Source: Streptomyces sp. NWU339
GTDB lineage: Bacteria > Actinomycetota > Actinomycetes > Streptomycetales > Streptomycetaceae
Assembly (NCBI RefSeq): GCF_003143855.1
Contig: NZ_QFRK01000014.1
Location: forward strand, 45,100-109,099
Direction: 5' to 3'
Length of the DNA: 64,000 nt
The position numbers and the translations under genes are program-made. Position 1 is the stretch's first letter; each line of letters starts with the position of its first letter. A model generated the notes under the pieces. It saw nothing but the letters and a program-made list of their open reading frames with translations. It was not told the DNA's origin and ran no database searches. Shown here piece by piece: positions 17,877 through 25,333 of this stretch.

Positions 17877-18545
17877 ATGCAGCTCCTCCCCTTCTACGTG
17901 GTGTGCGACGAGTCCGGCTCCATGGCCGGCGACGGCGTGGACACCATCAACTCGGCGTTGCCCGAACTGCACCACGAGATCAGCACCAATCCGAGCGTCG
18001 CGGACAAGACCCGCTTCGCGCTGATCGGTTTCTCCACGCAGGCCTCCGTGCTGCAGCCGCTCGCCGACCTGAGCGAGCTGACGCAGCTGCCGTCCCTGTC
18101 GGCGGGCGGCGTGACCTCCTTCGGCGCCGCTTTTCAACTGGTCAAGGACACCATCGAGAAGGACGTCGCGGCGCTGAAGGCAGAGGGCCACGACGTGTAC
18201 CGGCCCGTGGTGTTCTTTCTCTCCGACGGCATCCCCACGGACGAGGGCTGGCGCACCGCGCTCAACGACTTGAACGCGTTCCGTTACGCACCGAAGATCA
18301 TCGCGTTCGGAATCAGCGACGCCGACGCCGCGACCATCACCGAGGTGGCCAACTTCAAGGCGTTCATCCAGAAGGACGACGACTCCATCACCCCGGCCAT
18401 CGCACTGCGTGAGTTCGCCTCCAGCCTCACCCGGTCCATCGTCAACTCGGCGACCAGTATGGCCGCCCAGGGCGGGGAGGGCTTCCAGCTCCAAGTGGAC
18501 GAGCAGGTGCCCGGCTTCACGAGCCTTTCCCTGGACAAGCTGTGA
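17877..18545 (+). CDS. VWA-domain protein, TerY family
   Basis: A 222-residue single-domain von Willebrand factor A protein. The metal-ion site is intact: D11-x-S13-x-S15 in DESGSM, Thr80 in GGVTSFG and Asp117 in LSDGIPTD. Size and sequence fit TerY, the scaffold of the TerY-P (VWA, PP2C phosphatase, kinase) triad, and those two partners follow directly. It is 37 bp after the previous gene with its own AGGAG and overlaps the PP2C gene by 4 bp. TerY-P units have been linked to tellurite/stress response and, in some systems, to phage defence. Confidence 0.9.
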   Translation: MQLLPFYVVCDESGSMAGDGVDTINSALPELHHEISTNPSVADKTRFALIGFSTQASVLQPLADLSELTQLPSLSAGGVTSFGAAFQLVKDTIEKDVAALKAEGHDVYRPVVFFLSDGIPTDEGWRTALNDLNAFRYAPKIIAFGISDADAATITEVANFKAFIQKDDDSITPAIALREFASSLTRSIVNSATSMAAQGGEGFQLQVDEQVPGFTSLSLDKL

Positions 18546-19648
18546 GCGGCCCGATGCATCACGGAGAAGCCCCAAGGGCGCACGAGGATGTGACGGGTCT
18601 CGGCGGGCCCGCCCACGGTGACGGTCTTGACGAACACTTCGCGAGCCTGCCCACCGACATCGTCGTCCACGAGACGCGCATGCTCGGGCCCGCCGCTTCC
18701 ACAGAGCAGCCTGCGCCTCCGGCGACGGAGCGCCTCATGCCCCCTACGCCCCCTGCGGAACCCGGGGACGCTCTGTTGCGAGGGGTGCCTGCGCACGTCG
18801 GTCAACGGCCCCCCAGCTATCCGCCCCACCCTCTGCAGTGCCCTTCCGTGCGGGACGGCGACGAGTTCGCGGCCTTCACTCCGGCGGTGCTGCTGGACGG
18901 GGCCCAGGTCGGACGGCTGACGGTGCGGGCCGCCTCCGTGCGCGGTGACTCCCACAACTGGGAGGGCAGTTGCCGCCAAGACGCCATGGTGGTGACGCGT
19001 GTCGGCCCTCCGGAGGCCGAGTTCCTCCTGCTTGCGATCGCCGACGGGGTGGGCTCCGCGAAGTACTCGCACACCGGCTCACACCTCGTCGTTCGCCAGG
19101 CAGCTCTCCACCTGGACCAGGAGGCGGAGAGCATTCATGCGGCGTTGACCACTCAGGACGAGGGGGAGCTGCGCGGGCTCGCCAACAAGGCGATCGCGCG
19201 CGCCGTCACCGAACTGAGCGCCGGGCAGGACTATGCGACCACCCTGCATGTCCTGCTGGTGCCGACCGACGCCCGCATCCGCGAGCGTGTCGTGTTCAGC
19301 GTGGGGGACGGCGGTCTGTTCGTGCTGCGGGAGGGCCGGTGGGAACAGGGCAATCCGGTGGACGACGGAAGTCTCCTGGACACTCGTACCGAGGCTCTTC
19401 CGCACGCCTATCGCAGCGTCAAGGCCAAGCTGCTGCGTACCGAACCGGGCGAGGTCCTCCTCCTGGGCACCGACGGCATCACCAACCCGCTCACCCAGAA
19501 GGACCCCGAGTTCGCCCAGCGCCTCGCGAACGCGTGGGGCGGGCCTGAAGTGCCCTCGCTGTCCGACTTCCTGTGGCAGGCACAGACCAGGGCCAAGTCC
19601 TACGACGACGACCGGACCGTCATCTGCGTGTGGGAGAAGCCGGAATGA
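18542..19648 (+). CDS. PP2C-type Ser/Thr phosphatase of the TerY-P triad
   Basis: A 368-residue protein. The first ~110 residues are low-complexity, Pro- and His-rich with no known domain. A PP2C domain follows from about residue 115: RGDSH..GSCRQDA, ADGVGS (metal-binding Asp), FSVGDGG, LLGTDGI and YDDDRTVI are all present. So the metal-dependent active site is intact. It would remove phosphates placed by the kinase encoded next. GTG start overlaps the VWA stop (GTGA); its stop overlaps the kinase ATG (ATGA). The N-terminal extension is longer than in simple PP2C proteins and may bind the VWA scaffold or membrane unit. Confidence 0.9.
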   Translation: MSGPMHHGEAPRAHEDVTGLGGPAHGDGLDEHFASLPTDIVVHETRMLGPAASTEQPAPPATERLMPPTPPAEPGDALLRGVPAHVGQRPPSYPPHPLQCPSVRDGDEFAAFTPAVLLDGAQVGRLTVRAASVRGDSHNWEGSCRQDAMVVTRVGPPEAEFLLLAIADGVGSAKYSHTGSHLVVRQAALHLDQEAESIHAALTTQDEGELRGLANKAIARAVTELSAGQDYATTLHVLLVPTDARIRERVVFSVGDGGLFVLREGRWEQGNPVDDGSLLDTRTEALPHAYRSVKAKLLRTEPGEVLLLGTDGITNPLTQKDPEFAQRLANAWGGPEVPSLSDFLWQAQTRAKSYDDDRTVICVWEKPE

Positions 19649-20598
19649 GCGCGGAGGACGGGGCCGACGTCGCACGGTCGTCGCTCGCCCTGGGTGAACG
19701 GGTCGGCAGCGGCGGCCAGGGGGACGTGTACGCGATCACGGGTGGCCCGCTCCTGTTCAAGGAGTACAAGGACCCGTCCAAGGCCAACGGCACCGCCCTT
19801 GCGGACCTGGTCCGGCTGCGGCAGGGCCTCGGCCAGGCGGACCGGAACCGCCTCGACGCCCTTGCCGCATGGCCCCTGTGCCGTGTGGTCGAGGGCGGCC
19901 GGACGCTCGGCTTCCTCATGAGGCGGGCCCCCGCCCACATGACGTGGCGCACCGCGACGGGGGCGACGAAGCTCCTCGAGCTGCAGTACCTGATCAGGCC
20001 GCCCAAACCGGCCTGGCAGGACGTCGTTCAGCCGAACCCGGAGCAACGCAGGGCTCTCGCGCTGGCCTGCGTCGAGACCATCGGTTGGTTCCACGACGCC
20101 GGACTCGTGATCGGTGACATCTCGCAGGCCAACGTCCTGTGGTCCCTCTCCCCCGAGCCCGCCGTCCACTTCCTGGACTGCGACGGCTTCCGCCGGGTGG
20201 GACGTGCGGCGGTCCAGGACCAGGCCGCCACTCCGGACTGGAACGACCCGCTGGCGCCCTCCACCGACGCCACGGTGGACACGGACGCCTACAAGACGGC
20301 TCTGGTGGCGGGGCGCATCGTCGCCCAGGAGCCGTATGTCAGACCGGGCCAGGACCTGAAGATCGTCCCCGGCTGCCTCAACGACCGCCAGAACGACGGA
20401 GTGCGGAGGCTCTTCGCGCAGGCCGCCGGCGAGCGCGGCAGCCGGCCCCGGCCGAGCGAGTGGCAGACCGCGTTGAGCGACCGCGGCGTCATCACGCTCA
20501 CCGCGGCCGCGCCCCGGGTCCGGCCCGCCGTCGACCACACGGTCCTGGACGGGACGCGCAACCGGACACCGATCAAGCTGCGGGGCCCGGCGCAGTAG
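19645..20598 (+). CDS. Protein kinase of the TerY-P triad
   Basis: A 317-residue kinase of the TerY-P type. The glycine loop is GSGGQGDVY and the Lys lies in LLFKEYK. The catalytic loop is VIGDISQANVLW, with GD in place of HRD but Asp and Asn kept, and the metal-binding Asp is in FLDCDGF. Most family members add a C-terminal helix-hairpin-helix domain; here the protein ends soon after the kinase fold with a short basic tail, so that domain is missing. It is translationally coupled to the phosphatase. A strong hairpin follows the stop, marking the operon end. Confidence 0.88.
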   Translation: MSAEDGADVARSSLALGERVGSGGQGDVYAITGGPLLFKEYKDPSKANGTALADLVRLRQGLGQADRNRLDALAAWPLCRVVEGGRTLGFLMRRAPAHMTWRTATGATKLLELQYLIRPPKPAWQDVVQPNPEQRRALALACVETIGWFHDAGLVIGDISQANVLWSLSPEPAVHFLDCDGFRRVGRAAVQDQAATPDWNDPLAPSTDATVDTDAYKTALVAGRIVAQEPYVRPGQDLKIVPGCLNDRQNDGVRRLFAQAAGERGSRPRPSEWQTALSDRGVITLTAAAPRVRPAVDHTVLDGTRNRTPIKLRGPAQ

Positions 20599-20606
20599 TG
20601 GGGCAC

Positions 20607-20631
20607 CGGCTCCCCGGACGTCGGGGAGCCG
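20607..20631. terminator. Hairpin between convergent genes
   Basis: A perfect 10-bp stem (CGGCTCCCCG with CGGGGAGCCG) around a 5-nt loop, placed between the kinase stop and the stop of the convergent EVE-like gene. It lacks a strong U tract, as is usual in Streptomyces, and probably ends transcription from both sides. Confidence 0.65.
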
Positions 20632-20640
20632 TACTCCGAC

Positions 20641-21141
20641 TCAGGTGGACGCCGGTTCCCAGCGGTAGGCGTCGGCGGCCTCGTCGTACGGACGCAGCAA
20701 CGGATCCAGTTCCGTGCGCACCAGGTCCGCGTCCCCCGGCGGCAGCGCCAGTGACGCCCGTCGCATGCGCACGCTCCACGTCGTCGGGTCCGGGAAGACC
20801 GACAGCCGGGGCACCAGGTCACGCAGGATCAGCCCGTCGCGAAAGGGGGCCAGACCGGACACCTCGAGGCGGCAGCCCTCCGTGAAGGATCGGTCGCCGA
20901 AGACGACCGGCTCGTCCAGTGCCCGTACGGGAGTGGCGACCGATGCCCTGGCGATCACCCGGCCCAGGTCTCGGGTCGGATTCCGGAAGCAGCCGCGTGT
21001 GGTGTAGAGGAAGATCTCGTCGCCCTCTTCCAGCGTCCGCGCCGCCTTGGCCCGCCCGGGCGGGAACGCCATCCGCTGCCCGGTCACCACCCAGCTCAGG
21101 GCGGCCCGGTCTCCGATGATCAGCAGGTGCGCGGACGACAT
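20641..21141 (-). CDS. EVE/PUA-like domain protein
   Basis: A 166-residue protein with an opening strand LLIIGD, an internal 'EEGDEIFLYTTRG' that fits the EVE/PUA-like barrel (the 'GD.v..Y' motif), and a following 'LGRVIA' strand. Such domains bind modified bases in DNA or RNA and are common beside McrBC and other modification-dependent nucleases. I chose the ATG at 21139-21141 with AAGGTG in front; a GTG 9 bp further up is possible. It ends the minus-strand pair that faces away from the McrB gene. Confidence 0.6.
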   Translation of the reverse strand: MSSAHLLIIGDRAALSWVVTGQRMAFPPGRAKAARTLEEGDEIFLYTTRGCFRNPTRDLGRVIARASVATPVRALDEPVVFGDRSFTEGCRLEVSGLAPFRDGLILRDLVPRLSVFPDPTTWSVRMRRASLALPPGDADLVRTELDPLLRPYDEAADAYRWEPAST

Positions 21142-21189
21142 GCCGATCACCTTATCGAGGCACCGGGCCCCTGATCGTCGCCCTACCGG

Positions 21190-21588
21190 TCAGAGCCCCG
21201 CACGCGCCAGCAGCACCGAAAGCGCCTCCGGCTTCACCTTCTGCACCGACCGCACCTGCCCGAGCCCCAGCTCGTCCCGGCCCACGGGGTCGCGGTACAG
21301 CGCCTTCGTCGCCTCGGGGAGCAGAGTCGCCCCGACCAGGTACGGGACGCCGGGGTCCTCCAGGTTTTCCCAGGGCTCCCCGTTGACCTCGGCCACCGCG
21401 GCGACCGCCGACTCCGGGTGGGTGAAGAAGAACCAGAGGCGGTCGCCCCGCTTCATGCGGTTGCGGCGACTGAGCCAGAGTTCGAGTCCGGGATCCTCCT
21501 CCGCCAGTCGATGCATCGTCTCCTTGTCGGACAACTCCCCGTCCAGCGTGTCCTTGTTCGGATTGAGGATGTAGATCCAGTCCGCCAC
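21190..21588 (-). CDS. EVE/PUA-like protein, island copy
   Basis: A 132-residue protein starting MADWIYILNP, with 'MKRGDRLWFFFTHPESAVAAVAEV', the GD-strand-turn pattern of an EVE/PUA-like fold that reads modified nucleotides. GTG start preceded by GAGGGAG. A second copy at 45167-45565 is about 83% identical by eye (109 of 132 positions). The gene sits just upstream of, and divergent from, the EVE-McrB gene, so it probably belongs to the same modification-sensing island. Confidence 0.7.
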   Translation of the reverse strand: MADWIYILNPNKDTLDGELSDKETMHRLAEEDPGLELWLSRRNRMKRGDRLWFFFTHPESAVAAVAEVNGEPWENLEDPGVPYLVGATLLPEATKALYRDPVGRDELGLGQVRSVQKVKPEALSVLLARAGL

Positions 21589-21749
21589 AGCTCTCCCTCG
21601 GTCAGCACACGCAACCCGTCATCCACCCCTGCGTGCACGCCACGCACCGTTCCCGCAGCAGTGGCCACGCCACACGGCGCCAAGTCACTCGGGTATCCAC
21701 AGCCTCCTGTTCCCAACAACACACACTTCATGTCCGGCATGATGGCCCC

Positions 21750-23870
21750 ATGCACGGTGGGGTGGATGTGTGGGCGGCGGCGACCGCCTTCGACCGGGGC
21801 ACGGTGGCCGAGGACGAGGCCCGGGCCGACGCGGAGCGCAAGCAGGTTCTCACCCAGTTCCCTTTGCAGGACTGGCCGGTGCTCCCTCTGGAGCGCTACG
21901 CCCTCGGAGTGGAGACATCCGACGCGCACGGAGGAGGAACGGGGTACTGCCGGCTGATGGAGTTCGGGACCCCACACCTCGGCAGCATCAGGGGAGGCAG
22001 TGCCGCCAAACACATCATGTACCGCCACAACTCCGGCGAGTGGCGGATGGCGGCCCCCCTACGAGGCAGGGAACCCCAGGACGCGTGGGCACACCTGCGG
22101 ACGCAGTTCCTCCAGGCCTTCGAGGCGGTGGACCGCCAGGACTTCGACGCGCTGGACGAACTCGACCTGCTGCGCTTCGGCCCGGCCCTCGTGACGAAGT
22201 CCCTGACCGCCTACTTCCCCGATCACTTCCTGCCCGTCTACTCGGCCGAGCACCTGCGGCACTTCCTCATCCTGCTGGGCGGTACCGCCGAGGCGGACTC
22301 CCCCGCCTGGCGCAGCAACCGCCGGCTGCTCGAACTGGTCGGTTCGCGAGCAGAGTTCGGTGGCTGGAGCGGACAGCAGGTGATGCGCTTCCTGTACCGG
22401 CACCACGACCCTCGGTCCAACCGGTCCAAGCGGCGCCCCATCTGGAAGATCGCCCCCGGCGAGCGGGGAAGCCGCTGGGACGAGTGCCGCGAGGGCCGGT
22501 TCATCTGTGTGGGCTGGGACGCCCTGGGAGATCTGGGCCAGTACCAGAACGACACCGAACTCAGGGCAGCGATCGACCGGCACTGGCCCGGGAAGAACGG
22601 CGGCAGTCTGACGCTCGCCCGGCGGCTGCTGGCCTTCCGGGATCTGGAGACGGGCGACCGGATCGTCGCGAATCGGGGAACGGACGAGGTCCTCGCCACG
22701 GGTACGGTCACCGACAGCTACCGGTTCGTCCCCGATCGCGCCGAGTTCCAGCACGTCGTACCGGTCGAGTGGGACACCTCCCACACACAGAGGCTGGACA
22801 GGCCGCAGCACGGCTGGCGGTCCACCTTCGCCAAGGTCGATCCGGCTCTGTTCGCCAAGTTCACCGCGCCCCGGGCCGGCGCATCTGCCGGCCCTGACGA
22901 AGCACAACAGGGCGACACGACGGTCGCGTTGCCCGACGACGTGCAGGCCGTCCTGGACGCGCTGGAGCGCAAGGGACAAGTGATCCTGCACGGGCCGCCC
23001 GGGACGGGCAAGACACGGCTCGCGCTCGGCGCGGCCCTCGCCCTGACCGACCGCGCTGACGCCCTCGGTGCCGAGCCGCGCGAACGCGCCCAGGCCCAGG
23101 CCGAGATGCTGCGCGGTGACCGTGTCCGCCTCGTCACCTTCCATCCGTCGTACGGCTACGAGGACTTCGTCGAGGGCTTCAAACCGGACCTGAGCGCCAC
23201 CGGGCCCGGGCTCACCCTCGCCCTCAAGGACGGCCTGTTCCACGACCTGTGCCGCCGGGCCTCCGACCATCCCGACCAACCGTTCCTGCTGGTCATCGAC
23301 GAGATCAACCGCGGTGACCTGCCCCGCGTCCTCGGCGAGCTGATCACCCTCCTCGAACTCGACAAACGGGGACTGCCGGTCACCCTTCCCGTCAGCGGAC
23401 GCAGCTTTCGCGTGCCGCCCAACGTCAGGATCATCGGCACGATGAACACTGCCGACCGCAGCGTCAGCCACCTCGACGCAGCGGTCCGGCGCCGCTTCGC
23501 CTTCCTGCCGGTCGACCCCGATCCGGACGCCGTGTCGGGGACGATCGGGCCTCTCGACCTGGCGGCCTTCTTCGAGGCCCTCAACACCCGGATCGCCCGC
23601 CACCTCGACGCCGACCACCAACTCGGGCACGCCTATCTGCTGCGCGACGGCGAGCCGATCGCCACGGAGGACGATCTGGCGGCCGCCTTCCATCACGAGG
23701 TCTTCCCCCTGCTGGAGGACTACTGTCTCGGCCGGACCGACCTGCTGCACCGCATCCTGGGCAGCCTGGTCGACGCCGACACCGGGCGTCCCCTGCAGAT
23801 GTCCCCGCAGGACCTCGCCGACGCACTGGCGGCCGAGTTCACCAGCGGCGGCTCCGGCACCGATGCCTGA
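21750..23870 (+). CDS. McrB-like AAA+ GTPase with EVE domain
   Basis: A 706-residue motor subunit of a modification-dependent restriction system. The N-terminal ~230 residues form an uncharacterised helical domain. Residues about 231-341 look like an EVE domain (WKIAPGE..., FICVGWD, GDRIVAN, VPVEW), which would bind methylated or otherwise modified cytosine. A linker leads to the McrB AAA+ domain: Walker A GPPGTGKT at about 415, FHPSYGYEDFVEGF, Walker B LLVIDEINRGDLPRV at about 512, GTMNTADRSV, and the arginine-finger region VRRRFAF. The start ATG at 21750 fits; the open frame extends upstream without a better start. The stop overlaps the McrC start by 8 bp. Confidence 0.9.
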   Translation: MHGGVDVWAAATAFDRGTVAEDEARADAERKQVLTQFPLQDWPVLPLERYALGVETSDAHGGGTGYCRLMEFGTPHLGSIRGGSAAKHIMYRHNSGEWRMAAPLRGREPQDAWAHLRTQFLQAFEAVDRQDFDALDELDLLRFGPALVTKSLTAYFPDHFLPVYSAEHLRHFLILLGGTAEADSPAWRSNRRLLELVGSRAEFGGWSGQQVMRFLYRHHDPRSNRSKRRPIWKIAPGERGSRWDECREGRFICVGWDALGDLGQYQNDTELRAAIDRHWPGKNGGSLTLARRLLAFRDLETGDRIVANRGTDEVLATGTVTDSYRFVPDRAEFQHVVPVEWDTSHTQRLDRPQHGWRSTFAKVDPALFAKFTAPRAGASAGPDEAQQGDTTVALPDDVQAVLDALERKGQVILHGPPGTGKTRLALGAALALTDRADALGAEPRERAQAQAEMLRGDRVRLVTFHPSYGYEDFVEGFKPDLSATGPGLTLALKDGLFHDLCRRASDHPDQPFLLVIDEINRGDLPRVLGELITLLELDKRGLPVTLPVSGRSFRVPPNVRIIGTMNTADRSVSHLDAAVRRRFAFLPVDPDPDAVSGTIGPLDLAAFFEALNTRIARHLDADHQLGHAYLLRDGEPIATEDDLAAAFHHEVFPLLEDYCLGRTDLLHRILGSLVDADTGRPLQMSPQDLADALAAEFTSGGSGTDA

Positions 23871-25107
23871 CCGCCCGGTCGTTCGGCTCGCCGAGTACCA
23901 GAGCGTTCCGTTGACCAGGGACCGGCTCACTCCACGGGACGTGGATCGGCTGCACGCCTTGCAGGCCCACGACTGCGTGACCCTGAGCGCGGACCACTCC
24001 GGTTGGCGGCTCAAGGCCGAGTCGACCGTGGGCGTCCTGGTGCTCGACCGCCTGCGGCTGGTCATCGAGCCGAAGTTCGCCATTGCAGGTGATCGGCTGA
24101 TGAGCTGGCTTGACTACGCCTTGGACGCGCCCCGCCCACTGTGGTCCCCCACCCGGCGCTGGGCCACCCGGCCGGACGGTTATGCCGAACTCGTCGCAAC
24201 GGCGCTGCTGGAGCAGTGCGAGCACCTCGTGCGCGACGGCCTGCGGCGCGACTACATCCGTCGCGAGACCGTCGAGCCGGTACTTCGCGGACGTTTCGAC
24301 GTAGCAGCACAGGCCGTGCGCCGTTACGGGCAACTGGACCGGCTGCACGTGCGCGCGTTCGACCGGGAGAGCGATATCTGGGACAACCGCGTCCTGGGAA
24401 CCGCACTGCGAGCCGCGCTGCGGCTGACGACCCATTCGGGGCTCGCCCGCGACCTGCACGGTGTCGCCGAGTTCTTTCCCCCGGCCACTTCCCCCGCCGC
24501 GGCGCTCCATGCCCTGGACCGCATCCGCTACACCAGGCTCAACGCGCGTTACCGCGCCGCCCACACCTGGGCCCGTCTCATCCTGCGCGGCGGCGGTGTG
24601 AGCGATCTCCTCACCGACAGGGGCACAGCGGCCGACGGCCTGCTCCTGCGCATGCCCGCTCTCTGGGAAGCCGTCGTCCGACGCCTCGCGGTCGAGGCCG
24701 CCGCCCGGCACGGCGGCCGGGTCCTTCCCAGTGGTGGCGGTGCCGGCATCACGGTCCGCGGGGACCTGGGGAACACCTCCGCCTTCCGGCCCGACGTGCT
24801 GCTCGAACTCCCCGGCCGGAGCGGCTCCACCCGCTCGCCGCTACCCGTGGACGCCAAGTACAAGCGCTACGACCGACACAGCGTCAGCGCTGCCGATGTC
24901 CACCAACTGCTCACCTATGCCGCCGGTTACAGTGCCTACGCTCCGGCGAGCGCCGTCATAGTGCATCCCCAGCCCGGTGGCCGTGCCCATCGCTTGCTGG
25001 AGATCAACGGTCCGCGGGGCATGCTCTCCACGCTCCACGTCATCGGCATCGACACCGCCACGCATCCCGAGCAGGCGGTCGCGTGGGTCGGGAACACGTT
25101 GCTCTGA
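23863..25107 (+). CDS. McrC-like nuclease subunit
   Basis: A 414-residue McrC-family protein overlapping the EVE-McrB gene by 8 bp. The N-terminal part binds the McrB ring; 'GRFDV' and 'DNRVLGTALRAAL' are typical McrC blocks. The C-terminal PD-(D/E)XK nuclease core is visible as FRPDVLLEL followed by LPVDAKYKRY (Asp ... Asp-x-Lys). The complex should cut DNA after McrB senses a modified site and hydrolyses GTP. No gene separates it from the SMC-like gene, but 226 bp with a promoter-like block lie between. Confidence 0.9.
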   Translation: MPDRPVVRLAEYQSVPLTRDRLTPRDVDRLHALQAHDCVTLSADHSGWRLKAESTVGVLVLDRLRLVIEPKFAIAGDRLMSWLDYALDAPRPLWSPTRRWATRPDGYAELVATALLEQCEHLVRDGLRRDYIRRETVEPVLRGRFDVAAQAVRRYGQLDRLHVRAFDRESDIWDNRVLGTALRAALRLTTHSGLARDLHGVAEFFPPATSPAAALHALDRIRYTRLNARYRAAHTWARLILRGGGVSDLLTDRGTAADGLLLRMPALWEAVVRRLAVEAAARHGGRVLPSGGGAGITVRGDLGNTSAFRPDVLLELPGRSGSTRSPLPVDAKYKRYDRHSVSAADVHQLLTYAAGYSAYAPASAVIVHPQPGGRAHRLLEINGPRGMLSTLHVIGIDTATHPEQAVAWVGNTLL

Positions 25108-25233
25108 GTCGACCGCCAACCGTCAGGCACACCAACGGTTCTCCCCTCCCCTCCTGACACGCATGATCGACCCACCCGTCGAACAACCCTTCACGTGTAC
25201 ACGCTTTCGAGTTATCTTAATTCTCGTTAACCT

Positions 25234-25261
25234 GTTGACATTGCTCACAAATCTACGTCAC
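25234..25261 (+). promoter_or_regulatory. TTGACA-headed block shared with the stator operon region
   Basis: Begins with TTGACAT and ends with TACGTCACC, about 75 bp before the SMC-like start codon. The same block, 21 of 28 positions identical and equal in length, occurs at 15531-15558. It could be a -35 element plus a bound-protein site. No clear -10 hexamer is found at 16-18 bp. Confidence 0.35.
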
Positions 25262-25333
25262 CCTTCTTGCGGTAACACTCGCCCGTCACTCTCAGGTGCG
25301 TCTCATCTCGCACTGCCGTGGAAGGAACAGTTC

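Noticed and set aside
22059..24083. 674-codon minus-strand frame opposite the EVE-McrB gene
   Set aside because: It is the antisense shadow of a clearly recognisable McrB gene and its product has no known fold; long antisense frames are expected in high-GC DNA.
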